DNA of 64,000 bases. Source: Helicostylum pulchrum. Its lineage: Eukaryota; Mucoromycota; Mucoromycetes; Mucorales; Mucoraceae. This document shows positions 22,693-33,741 of the stretch, piece after piece. Numbering within the stretch: the stretch's first letter is position 1; each line of letters starts with the position of its first letter. A program made the translations under genes and the position numbers. The notes below the pieces were generated by a model that was not told the origin of the DNA, searched no databases, and saw only the letters and a program-made list of their open reading frames with translations. The stretch spans positions 124,001-188,000 of the forward strand of contig JAIXMO010000026.1 in assembly GCA_025677825.1 (NCBI GenBank). The letters run 5' to 3'.

Positions 22693-25600
22693 TATTATTA
22701 TTTTTTAAAAAAGAAGAAAAGATTGGAATAGATGAATCAAAGAAAAAGTATTAATACTTTAAGAAAGATAAAAAATACTTTAAAAAAAAACCTTGTTTCT
22801 TTTTGTAGTCCCAAAAAAAAAGCACTGGTTCATAAAATTATCCATTTTTGTTATAATTTCTTGTGTGAATATATGATTAGAATCTCGATAGTAAATGGTT
22901 TAATTCGATACTTATGTGTGACTAATATACAAAAAAGCTCCTTCTTATTTTAAGAAAGGAAAAAGCTAAAGGAACATAAAAATATAAATAATTTAGGTGC
23001 ACATCACAAGTATAATGTCTTCAATGTACAGTTTTTGGCTGGTTTGTATTAAGCAAAACTTTGATATTGACGCGGAAATAATAGTGTTCAAATATGCACT
23101 AGTTTACTTTACTAAAAAAAAAAAAAAAACTATTTTGAGTTTTGTAAACGGGTGCTATTATATGAATAATCTTTTTTTCTTCCAGAATATGACATTGTAA
23201 GACTCAGAAGTGTGCGCAATGACAAAATAGTGCATCGATTATATTCAATGCTACCTTGTATTCCTAAATTCCATATGCAATGCGTCTATGCATACCTATA
23301 AAAAAAGATTGCCGCACGTTTTCGATTTCATTTTGTAACAAAAAAAACGGGCAGTGTAAAACTTTAAGGTCATCCTCTTATTTGAAACCCTTTTTTTTTC
23401 TTTTTTTTTTTTTTTGCGACGGCATATATATACTGTATAACCTGAGGATCTCTAACCAATGATACTATGAGTAGTAACACATATACTCGGCCTTAAAAAT
23501 CGGTTATTTTCATAGTCACCTATATTTTTAATCAGATTATAAAACAGTTGAGATAACAATATATATACACACACTCTTCCACATCTTATACTTTTTTTCA
23601 ATTAAAGAAGGCTTTTTTATTAAAGAATAACTGTACATGACAACGGAGCATCTCCTAAACCAAGTAATAAAAAAAAACACATTGCTTTTTTTACATACTT
23701 GTTCGAGAACTTATTTAAACAGGAGATGTAAGGGAGTTGTTGTAAAGTGCATACTAAGATAAATTGAAACAATTCATTATAGTCATACTAAACTAAACCA
23801 AGATTTGGGGTTTCGCAAATTGAATAGAAAGTTTTTAAAATTGTTTCAATTTCTGTATTTATGACCCAAAAATACGGTAATCCCGAATTTTGGGGATTAT
23901 AATTTCATTTAGATTTTCCAAGTATGAAATCAGTATAATAATATATACTGAGAGAAATATATACATGTATTAACTTACCATACTCCTTACTTTTGAGTTA
24001 GTTCCCCCTTTTTTTTATACCGCTACTTAACGCAAAACGTTTGATATATTACATATATTCTTATGTTGTATTTTTTGTTTATATATATGTATGCATGATT
24101 ATAACTTTTAGATTAACTTTTCCCGCAAAGAAAATCTTCTTTCTTTCATTGGATAGATATATAGAAACGTTTATTACGTACTATACGTATGATTGAAATC
24201 TACGCAAACTTTCAAACTTTTAAGAGACTTTCGAAACCCATTCGATCAACTACTCTGCAGTAAATCCCGAACGTTTGGGTCAATCGTCTAGTTGCGTACT
24301 ATTTTATAATTAACTAGTTTAATATATAGTAAAACATAACAATGCCTTTCGATATAAAACGTTTAAAAACAAAAGAGTATGATCAGAGAGAGAAAAAATA
24401 TTTTGACATTTGCGATTGGCTTCCGAAATTTTTTGGAGTTATGCGAATTGCTCGTTTGGTTCCATTTGTTTTACCGTTAGTTACCTGAAAGCTGACGAAA
24501 TATATACAAATTAGTACAGAATAAGGCGTACTTTTATGGACTGTTCCTAAAAAAAAGTATCATGGTCCGCGTATATTACACTTACTCGTGTCTTTTTTTA
24601 AGATTTAACAGATGGACAAGTTCCCGGTAATTTCTAGTGGATCTCGATGACCCTCATAGCACATTAGTATATACAATAAATTTATAATTAGACTCAGTAG
24701 ATCCTGCTAGAAAAAAATTACATTACTTCATAATCCATAAAATATAAACAATAATATATCCATCTTACAAGAAAAGGCATACTCTTCTTTTTGATGATCC
24801 TTACACCGATCTTAAATCCTGATAATAGATCCCGATATCTCGGTATATTCAACCTTCTCTGTTAATTTTGTACATGGCATTCAGTCATTTTTTATGTATC
24901 GATCACGATCTAGATATGTATCATCTATATTTCTTTTTAAAGGAAATTAGTCAGAAGAGTACAAAGGATATTTCAATTAGTCATAAAAAGTACCTCACTC
25001 TTAAATTATTCTTTTAAAGAATATGCATTGTGTAAAAACCAAAATATTCAACTTCACTTTTTGTGTACCTACTTTTTTTTTTGTTTTAGAAAGAATCAAG
25101 AATGCGCACAGTAACAAATATTATTATGTTGATGTAGGAAAAAACAACAACACATGTTCGGCATTATCTAGACTAAAATTCCTTTGTAATAGCATAATTG
25201 TTATGACTTGTGTTTATTTAATTTTTTTTTTACTTCAAAAAAGATACTTCCTCCTTATCCCCTCCCCCTTTTTACATATAAAAACCATGATTATTACTTA
25301 TTCTATTTGATAACAAAAGGGGTTTGGGGAAGGAGGGAAGGGGGGAGTATTGCTATTAGGTTGATGGATTTCATTCAATGAAAAGGTCGTAGCTAACGTA
25401 AAGACAAATAACGATTGAATTACATTTGTAAACACTCCGTCTTTTTTTTCTGCAGTGTTTGCTTTCAGCAATATATCAAAATAATAGTAAAGAATATTAT
25501 CTAAACTATCTGATATTTTTTTTAGCAGCGAGGCCGTTTCCTTTTAACTCTAACTTAAACATAACAGTGGGAGAACGTTGGATTAATTGAGCCCGTATTG

Positions 25601-26787
25601 CCATTCATTAAGGCAATAGTATGATATATGAATTATTTAGCAGCTATAATCGTTCAAAAGTTGCTGGCCGTGCACTTTATGCGTTTTTACTTACACGGAC
25701 AAGTTCCCTTTTTTTTCTTTTGTCCAAAGTAATGATCCCACAAAATAAAGAATAGTTAAAAAAAAAATAGTGTTTGAGAATATGACATTTCTTTTTTTTT
25801 ATCGTTTACATTTGTTAATTAAACTCTACATACATGACGTGTGATGTCTATACTTTAAATCATGGCTAAATACAGTAAGGCGTAAAAAACAAAAAATACC
25901 AACATTCATTAATATATATATATAAAACAACCGATCAGAATGTATACGGAAGGCGTATACTAGAATACATAAAGTATGGATAACACATGTTGGCGTATAA
26001 TTTAGCTATTAAAGAAAAAAACATCGAAAGGTGTTTTCGGGAATGGGGGTCAGAGACTTACTTATATTAAAGGTTTCTGATCTACATTTTTTTTTATACG
26101 TGTGTATACTCATTCCGTCATTAAGCACCATTCGCGTATATATTATGTGCATATGAGAATAAATTTCATTCTTCTTGTACAGTGTATATACTTTATTACG
26201 TGCTATATAGAGGTTAAATATATCGTTATTTTATATATTTGTTTAGATAGAATCATAGTTATTTCATGTACTTAAACTTTAAATATCTATTAACTTGGTT
26301 TAGTTCCAATACCAGTTTAATAAATGTACGTATTTTTTAATTTATAATGTAAACAATAATAAATGTACAAAGCATAATCTAGGGGGGCGGGCGGAGATAG
26401 AAGAAGCAAAAAAAAGACTATTTGGATCCTTTTTTTTTTTATTCAAGATATTACATTAAAAGCAGAAGTCTCCACTATAAAAAAAAGAAATGTGGATTTC
26501 TTTTTCTTTTTTCATTGTTGTTTATTTGTTGTGTGATAGTAATATGTCTTTATATGATTATATATTGTATTGTTTGTTTTTGTATCTTTAGTAATGTGCG
26601 AAAAACATTGCGCTAAAACCCAGAGACACTTTTTTTTTTTTTTTTTTTTTTTTTCAGGGCACTTCTATATTTGTTCACATTAAACTTTTTATATATAAAC
26701 TCTTTAAATTCTGCACAGAGCCTTTTTTTTTTTGTTACTCTCTTTCTTTTGCTTCTTTAATAATAACGATAATAATTTAAAAAATTC
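22693..26787. other. 4.1 kb gene-poor stretch between two transcription factor genes
   Basis: Only short AT-biased frames are present. The most protein-like is a 48-codon ORF at 24342-24488 (+), MPFDIKRLKTKEYDQREKKY, ending in hydrophobic residues (ARLVPFVLPLVT). Long T runs occur at 23391-23415 and 26631-26654. The stretch may be long regulatory DNA for the flanking homeobox and bZIP genes. No repeat family, tRNA or transposon terminus was recognised. Confidence 0.35.
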
Positions 26788-27878
26788 ATGTCTCAAAAAT
26801 CAGAATCATCATCACAATTTAGCGAGGACCAAGAGGACCTTTTAATGTCGTACCTTAATTCAGATTATATGTCCTCTGCCACACCTTGTTGGAACCCTCC
26901 TACACCTAGTCCTACGCCTACAGATCAAAGTCCTGTATCTACACCCATTTGCCAAACATTTTTCGATATTTCTTCTTGGAACCATTCAAATACATCCAGC
27001 GGCGGCGAAAATCTTTTAAATGAATATCCATTCATGGTAAGTGATCAGCAATACCATACTCCTTATTTTCATCAACCGGCATCTCCTCCGTCGTCATCAT
27101 GTTCATCCGATACTGAACAGACAAGAAAGAGACGCGGCCGCAAGAAGCGTGATTCGTATACACCTCCTTTACCTCCTACTATGATAGCTCCCGCACCTAT
27201 TGTGAAACAATTGCCTACAATCTTACCGGCACAGGAAGAACGAAAAAAGTATGGTAATGTAAATAAATATATACCCGTATCAAAACCTGTGACAGATGAT
27301 AATCAAAAAGCTGCTACTATTGCTAAACGACAAGAGAGACTAATCAAGAATAGAGCTGCCGCTTTACTCTCTCGTAAAAGAAAGCGGGAACATTTAACCG
27401 CACTTGAAGATCAACGGAACGGATTATCAAATGAAAATAGTGAATTGAAACAAAGAGTATTAGAATTAGAAAAAGAGAATCTTGCGCTGAAAAAAAAGTT
27501 GGAGTCTCAAGCTGATAGTAAAAGTGTTGTCATTTTTATGGTAAACTTGCTTTTTTGAGGGAGGGGGAATATGAAATTCATTGTTTGTTTTATTTATTTT
27601 AGATGATTTTCTTTTCTTTTGCGTGCCTGGTTTCTATGGCAACAAAATTAGTGCCACTAAAATATAATGCAACTTTTGCAACCAAAATACCATTTACAAA
27701 AACGTAAGCTTTTTTCTCCTTCTTCTCACTTTTAACATTACTAATATTTCTTATTAGTCATGACAATTCTATTACTTTCCAATTAACAAACTATCCTCAA
27801 GAAGAAAACTCATTTTTTAAAAGAGACCAAAAACCTTCATCTCTAAAAAGAAGAAGATTTGAAAGAATTTTGATGTAA
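26788..27878 (+). CDS. bZIP transcription factor with possible transmembrane segment
   Basis: Three exons (26788-27540, 27603-27703, 27758-27878) join in phase to about 324 aa. The N-terminal 200 residues are Ser/Pro/Thr-rich and contain an AT-hook-like KRRGRKKR. The bZIP spans about residues 180-240: RLIKNRAAALLSRKRKREHL is the basic region and leucines at LTALEDQ, LSNENSEL, VLELEKEN and LALKKKL form the zipper. Directly after the zipper, across the first splice junction, comes the hydrophobic VVIFMMIFFSFACLVSMA, then a polar, basic tail. A membrane segment just behind a bZIP resembles ATF6/CREB3-type tethered stress factors. Whether this one is tethered is inferred. Confidence 0.8.
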
Positions 27879-28044
27879 TTTACATTAATTTTTTTATTTG
27901 TATTTTTTTTCCAACACCATTCTCCTATAAAATGTACACACACACACACATACACATACACAAAAACAAAAACAAAAAAAACTCATTTTTATACATATTA
28001 CTTTTTATTCTGAATTTTAAAAAAATAATAAAAAACTTTCTTCT

Positions 28045-29351
28045 TTATTCGCTTTCAAACACAGCGGCCATACCCATACCAGAACCAATACACATACTTG
28101 TCACACCAACCTTCTTATTTTGACGCTTTAACTCAGGGAATAATGTAGCGAGTTGACGAGCACCAGTACAACCTAAAGGATGACCAAACGCGATGGCACC
28201 ACCCTTGGGATTGACCTTTTCTAAAGGAATATTTAATTTATCAACAGTGTATACAGCTTGAGAAGCGAAAGCTTCGTTAATTTCGAAAATATCGACATCA
28301 GAGATCTTGATACCAGCTCTTTCAACAGCAATAGGGATAGCGTAAGCGGGACCAACACCCATAATACGAGGGGGAACACCAACAACAGCAGAAGTAATAT
28401 ACTTACCAAGAATAGGCAAGTTTAACTTTTGAGCCGTCTTACGCTTCATCAAGAGAACTGCAGCAGCACCATCAGATACTTGAGAGGCATTACCTGCAGT
28501 AGTTGTACCATCATCATCGAAAGCAGGACGTAACTTGCCTAACTTTTCAGCGGTGGTACCGGGACGCACACCATCATCATGGTCAGCTAATACAACGGAC
28601 TCGTTACCATCAGCATCTACAACAATAGCTTCCATAGTCACAATTTCATCCTTGAACCATCCATTCTTTTGTGCAGCAACTGCTTTACGATGAGATTCAG
28701 CAGCAAAAGCATCTTGCTTTTCACGAGATACCTGGAAGTCAGAAGCAACATTTTCAGATGTAAGACTATAACAAACAAATAATTTAGTAACTCTCTCATC
28801 TCTCATCTCTATCTTTTACTTTACCCCATAGGAATAAGACAATCAGCAGCAGATTCACAAGTATCAGCAATTCTATCAGATGTAGGAGCTAAAGAGGTAG
28901 CACCGTAGTTCAATGTCATAGACTCTACACCAGCACCAATACCTACTTCAAGAATACCTGTTTGAATAGCAGTAGCGATTTGGACAACAGCTTGAAGACC
29001 GGAAGAGCATTGACGATTCAAAGTGCTGACAGCAGTAGATTCAGGAAACCCAGCATGAAGAGCAGCCATACGAGCATTGGTAGCTCCTCCACCTTGAGGT
29101 AATACATTACCAACTGTGATATCTTGGATTAAATTGGGGTCAATACCAGTTTGTTGAATAATCGCCTTGAACACTGCGGATAACATTTCTTCAGGCAAAG
29201 TATCCTTCAAAGGCCCCTTACGAGCACGCGTCATAGGTGTACGAAGCGCAGAGACAATTACTACATCCTCGGGTGACTTGTAACCAATCTTATTAGCTGT
29301 ATAGCTGGAAGGTAAAAGGTGGTTAGTGACTTGTTGAAGGCGGCTACTCAT
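28045..29351 (-). CDS. peroxisomal 3-ketoacyl-CoA thiolase
   Basis: Two exons (29351..28825 and 28765..28045), split by a 59-nt intron, encode 415 aa. The N-terminus RLQQVTNHL is a textbook PTS2 peroxisomal signal (R-L-x5-H-L). Thiolase signatures are intact: NRQCSSGLQAV with the acyl-accepting Cys, NEAFASQAV, GGAIAFGHPLGCTGARQ and the C-terminal CIGSGMGMAAV with the second catalytic Cys. The enzyme catalyses the last, thiolytic step of fatty-acid beta-oxidation. The gene is convergent with the bZIP gene, with 166 bp between stop codons. ATG 29351 was chosen over the upstream open frame because it places the PTS2 at the extreme N-terminus. Confidence 0.93.
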
Positions 29352-30006
29352 TTTTGATTTAAAAAAAATTGTGTGAAAAAAAGGAGAAAAAGGAAAAAAG
29401 AAAAATGCCATTATATATACTTTTTTCCTTCTTTTTTTTTCACATGGCTCTGATATTTTAACCAAACTGGATGTATTAGTGATGACTTTTTCGTGCGACG
29501 TTTGGTCACCCCATCGGTTTCTTATTTGGTAATAAAGTGATTTGGTAAAGTGATTTAGGTTGGAGATTCAAGATTTTGGTAACGAAATTCAGTATATATC
29601 TTTGTTAGATGTTTTTTTTTAAAAAAAAATGCTTGAATGAACACTTAATTTATCTTTTTTTTTTAAAGAGTAATACATAATTATTTTTTTTATGAATTTT
29701 TTTGAATTTGGGGAGAAGATAGTAAGGTGAAGAAGTTGACACCATTGATATACGCTAGCTACGCTCTGTGGAGTCGTCGCTCTACAGGTTTATAGTCAAT
29801 ATTTTACAAATGTGACTTTTTTTTTTTTTTTTACAAATCAAAAGTGGTTATGTCTAGCATTGACTTCTTTATCTCCGACTTTCTTATAAGATCCCCTCTT
29901 CGATAGGATGTAACAGTCAATATGGACGTCAGTCAAATGTTAAACCTCTTGGACAAAAAGGCCCGGACTTTCATTCTGTATTTTTAATTTGATGAATTGC
30001 AGTATA
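29352..30006. other. thiolase upstream region and border of the palindromic element
   Basis: No gene seen. The stretch includes a T10A9 self-complementary tract near 29610, a short direct repeat of AAAGTGATTTGG near 29535, and a T run at 29818-29832. Confidence 0.35.
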
Positions 30007-30222
30007 CACCTTTTGCCAAAATGATGTCGCAAGAAAAAAAATTAAAGTGTCGCACTTTTTAAAAAAACAGTGTTGCACAATTCAGGAAAATAGTGTCGCG
30101 TCTAAAAAGAATATAGTGTCGTGCTTTTCAAAAAAAAATATGTCGCATATATAATTGTTTATTAAATAGGACGGCCTGTAAGGCAGTCATCAAAACGTTT
30201 AACGGAATAGCGTGCAAACCCT

Positions 30223-30537
30223 TCAAAAGATGACTGGGCAAAAAAAAAACCTGGTGCGTTTGGATCCGGAAATAGAACGACTCTCTGGGATGTTTTTTTC
30301 TACAGGCTCCAATTGAACCTTTTTAATGGTGAAAATCCATAAGTCAGCCATATAACGGTAGAGCGTTCTTTTTGAAATTCTCAATTCCTTAGAGCTACTA
30401 GTCATCTGATCCTTCAACTGGTCTATGGTGTCAGTGGGATACTTGTAATAGAAGTCAGACATTAAGCTTTTGGTCGCCTCTGCTAGTTCTCCTTCAGGTT
30501 CAATAATCCTTGGGCGGCCTATAGTCTTGAGACGAGT
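30223..30537 (-). pseudogene. Tc1/mariner transposase N-terminal HTH fragment, left arm
   Basis: The frame reads RLKTIGRPRIIEPEGE, then a helix-turn-helix segment ending ISKRTLYRYMADLW and the linker TIKKVQLEPVEKN, which is typical of IS630/Tc1-type transposase N-termini in Mucoromycota. The homology stops just after the PVEKN linker, and no DDE domain follows. The fragment is mirrored at 31222-31536, where the protein sequence is the same. Confidence 0.65.
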
Positions 30538-30973
30538 GTGATTTTTTTCTAGACATACTTAATTATCTTTTAGACAGTTGAGAAATTAATTGAGATCTTT
30601 TTCGTCCAGAATAGCCTTACTTGGCTAACGATGAGAGTTCAAATGAGATGGACTACGATGACTATCGTTCGATTTTTTTTCCTTTGGTTCGCCCGGACCA
30701 GTTGTTCATAATAGTAATCATCATAACAAATATACAAGAAGTAACCCTTTTATGGAAGTGAACGGACCGAATTGTCTGTGGTATTATTTGAGTGAGCAGA
30801 TCACGATAAATAAGAATAGGAAATTTGCGTAACAGTGTCACGGACATCTTTTATAAGGAAAATACACGCGTTATAGATTTACCCGTAGTAAATCTATACT
30901 TGTCAAAATAAAGCAGCAAAGCAGACTTCAAAATAGTAATCAAAAGGTGTGCATATATAGCGTGTATATATCA

Positions 30974-31752
30974 AATACCACAGACAATTCGGTCCGTTCA
31001 CTTCCATAAAAGGGTTACTTCTTGTATATTTGTTATGATGATTACTATTATGAACAACTGGTCCGGGCGAACCAAAGGAAAAAAAATCGAACGATAGTCA
31101 TCGTAGTCCATCTCATTTGAACTCTCATCGTTAGCCAAGTAAGGCTATTCTGGACGAAAAAGATCTCAATTAATTTCTCAACTGTCTAAAAGATAATTAA
31201 GTATGTCTAGAAAAAAATCACACTCGTCTCAAGACTATAGGCCGCCCAAGAATTATTGAACCTGAAGGAGAACTAGCAGAGGCGACCAAAAGCTTAATGT
31301 CTGACTTCTATTACAAGTATCCCACTGACACCATAGACCAGTTGAAGGATCAGATGACTAGTAGCTCTAAGGAATTGAGAATTTCAAAAAGAACGCTCTA
31401 CCGTTATATGGCTGACTTATGGATTTTCACCATTAAAAAGGTTCAATTGGAGCCTGTAGAAAAAAACATCCCAGAGAGTCGTTCTATTTCCGGATCCAAA
31501 CGCACCAGGTTTTTTTTTTGCCCAGTCATCTTTTGAAGGGTTTGCACGCTATTCCGTTAAACGTTTTGATGACTGCCTTACAGGCCGTCCTATTTAATAA
31601 ACAATTATATATGCGACATATTTTTTTTTGAAAAGCACGACACTATATTCTTTTTAGACGCGACACTATTTTCCTGAATTGTGCAACACTGTTTTTTTAA
31701 AAAGTGCGACACTTTAATTTTTTTTCTTGCGACATCATTTTGGCAAAAGGTG
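30974..31752 (-). repeat. right arm of the palindrome
   Basis: The reverse complement of 30007-30785 with equal length and hardly any difference. One visible substitution (AGG versus AGA in an Arg codon) is silent in the encoded fragment. Confidence 0.8.
31222..31536 (+). pseudogene. Tc1/mariner transposase N-terminal HTH fragment, right arm
   Basis: The mirror copy of the left-arm fragment. GRPR and the helix-turn-helix region with RISKRTLYRYMADLW, then KKVQLEPVEKN, are intact for about 90 residues. The frame then runs into unrelated sequence and stops. It is truncated and cannot encode a full transposase. Confidence 0.65.
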
Positions 31753-31754
31753 AA

Positions 31755-32430
31755 CAGTGCGTCCACCCTCAATTGGACACTTTTTTGAAAATGCTGGTTG
31801 GATTTTTAAAGTCCAATTGGTCATTTTTTTGAAAATCAGTTGGTCACTTTTTTGAAAATTAATTGTATTGATGTTATATAGCGACCTTATTAAGACAGTT
31901 ATCAAATTGATTTACTGAATGTTGAATAAATCCTCTGAGACGCTCAACAGGTACAGCTTCACTTGCTTCAATTATGCGCGTATTAAGCGACTCTACATCT
32001 CTGAGCTTACTACGCTTTACTTTTCCTTTTACAATAGCCTAGAATTGTTCAATTGTATTAAGTTCAGGCGAGTAAGGAGGGGTGTACACTGGGGTATAGC
32101 CTCTGTTAATGATTATAGGATCAACTACTTTGGGAATGTGGATGGGTGCATTATCCATGACAATGAAACAACCTCTCATTTCAGGAAACTCATCCATAAT
32201 ATCCATAGTATCGTTTAAAAAACGAAGATAATGGCCACCTGTGGTATCTTTAGGAACAGATAACCTATCCTGAGGCGCCTTTCTCTTCGTAGCTCCTACT
32301 TACTACTTTCTTCCTCTCAGCATTTCCAAACTCTCTCGTACTTAAGTTGACAACACCAATAGCCGAGATAGCACCAATAACAGTGTGATAAACTCCTCTT
32401 TAGCTGAAGGTGTAGTGAAAATGACGATCA
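31755..32430 (-). mobile_element. broken mariner-type element, transposase end
   Basis: One terminus is recognisable at 31755: CAGTGCGTCCACCCTCAATTG, followed by repeated TTGGTCATTTTTTTGAAAA-type subterminal motifs up to 31860. Inside lies a decayed DDE transposase on the minus strand. The other terminus and a TA duplication were not found, and the gene's 5' half is missing. Confidence 0.6.
31874..32430 (-). pseudogene. Tc1/mariner (IS630-type) DDE transposase, C-terminal half
   Basis: Reading from about 32430 downwards, TVIGAISAIGVVNLS is followed after a frameshift by GGHYLRFL, then IVMDNAPIHIPKVV (second Asp of the DDE triad) and YTPVYTPPYSPELNTIEQF. The expected Trp after EQF is a TAG stop. 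Then KGKVKRSKL and the C-terminal helices follow down to the stop at 31874. At least one frameshift and two in-frame stops make it non-functional. Confidence 0.75.
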
Positions 32431-32955
32431 TTGAGTTAGTTTTTGACTTTTTTTTTAAAAAAAAAACGTACTGTATGCAAAAAGGTTGATCGCCTGAAAA
32501 AAAATAATACGCCACACTTTTTTTTCTTCGTGTGCGTGTAAATAGAACGTGTGCTCATAACGTATTTGATACACGTATTATCTATTCCACGTAATAATTA
32601 GTAGCCCATTATAAATTTCGTTTTTTTTATTGTCATTGCTGTGGATTCTTCTGTTATTTTCAAGTTCTAGTGAAACAATATTTGCACAGCCGTCTCAATA
32701 AAAACCATTATAATTAAAATAAATAGTCTCGACAACAAAGACCTTTATATCAAAAGCTTGAATGTACATAGAAAAAATCCAAACATAAAACTCATCTATC
32801 AATTCCAGGCTTGATATGGTTTCCGGAAGGGAGATCCATTCTTTTTATTTATAACACGCAAATCCTTATTCGTCCGTAAAAATGGGGGGGGGGGGGTTCT
32901 ATTTACAATTAAATATGAGATTATTATCGTAATGCCATATTTAGCGCCCAACCCT
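32431..32955. other. intergenic, motif copy C
   Basis: Contains a T9A10 tract near 32450, motif copy C at 32530-32559 and a G-run at 32884-32896. A short minus-strand frame overlapping 32870-33020 (GLCLRVAVIRGLGAKYGI) is protein-like and may be an alternative 3' exon of the neighbouring acidic gene. Confidence 0.35.
32530..32559 (+). repeat. dispersed motif copy C
   Basis: GTGTGCGTGTAAATAGAACG followed by TGTGCTCATAA, with a GCCACACTTTTTTTTT string upstream. Compare 4126 and 11641. Confidence 0.55.
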
Positions 32956-33284
32956 CTAATGACAGCAACACGTAAACACAGACCACTGTATACTATATTG
33001 ATCTTCAGTCTTTCGAGGTATTGCATCCAAATCGATAGACCTGCTTTTCCACAATAATGGCAATCCCTCTTCGTCTACTGGATTATGATCATCTTCATCC
33101 TGTTCACTTTCTGATTCAAACTGATATGACGAATCTAAGTTATACAATTCAGCATATATTATACATAAAGCGTATTTTTTTTTTATTATTTACCTGGTAT
33201 GATTTGGTCGGTGTAATTAGGTTCTGGTCTTTCCTTCTTTTTATCAAGTTTTTTAAGCTTGGATTCTATAAAATTGATTAGTAT

Positions 33285-33320
<36 letters not shown>

Positions 33321-33563
33321 GGGAACTTAAGCTATTTACCGAGCTTTCGCAAGACTGAATCTCTATCTTTTTGCTCCTGATCAGTAAGAAGTTGCCATCG
33401 AGGTAGAGGAGTAGATGTTGACCATAACGTTGAAGGTTCCTACATTTTATTTTTAAATAAAGGAAAATAAAAACTAGTTGTAGTTTTATACCTCAGAGTC
33501 CGTGACTTGACTGTCGAACGGATCGTTTTCTTGTCGAGGAAAAATTGTTTGGTTTATTGACAT
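32956..33563 (-). CDS. small acidic protein, unknown function
   Basis: Four exons (33563..33492, 33439..33340, 33265..33194, 33134..32956) join in phase to about 140 aa. The start MSINQTIFPRQENDPFDSQV is followed by PLPRWQLLTDQEQKDRDSV, a Lys-rich helix (ESKLKKLDKKKERPEP), then an acidic stretch (FESESEQDEDDHNPVDEEG). No family was recognised. The third intron contains a 32-A run. The 3' end is uncertain: in the annotated frame the protein ends in Cys-Cys-Cys-His, while the overlapping frame starting YLERLKINIVYSG looks at least as protein-like, so an error or a missed intron near 33010 is possible. Confidence 0.5.
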
Positions 33564-33674
33564 GAGAGAGATAAAAAAGCTTGAAAGTTTCACAAAATAA
33601 CGCTGAAGTTAAAATCCATAGTTTATGTCCCGTAAGACTTTTGATGTAACAAATGCGAGGGCCTCGAAATAAAG

Positions 33675-33684
33675 TATATAAATA
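33675..33684 (+). promoter_or_regulatory. TATA box of the Hsp70-like pseudogene
   Basis: TATATAAATA lies 57 bp upstream of the ATG at 33742 (MDAEYDLH), which may be the original start of the Hsp70-like gene. Confidence 0.35.
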
Positions 33685-33741
33685 CCCCCTTTTTCTTCAG
33701 TTTCGACCTTTTTTTTTTAAAAAAATAATCTCCCCTTTAGT

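Larger units (their letters stand above)
30007..31752. mobile_element. 1.75 kb palindromic (foldback) element with mariner HTH fragments
   Basis: Two arms of exactly 779 bp (30007-30785 and 30974-31752) are near-identical inverted copies around a 188-bp spacer. The outer ends are CACCTTTTGCC and GGCAAAAGGTG. The outer parts of both arms hold repeats of a GTGTCGCAC-type subterminal motif. Each arm encodes the same fragment of an IS630/Tc1-mariner-type transposase N-terminal domain, read from the centre outwards. No target-site duplication was found. The right end lies 2 bp from the terminus of another mariner-type relic at 31755. Confidence 0.75.

Noticed and set aside
31919..32218. Plus-strand ORF of 99 codons
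   Set aside because: It is antisense to the decayed DDE transposase, whose motifs (MDNAPIH, TPPYSPELN) define the true strand.
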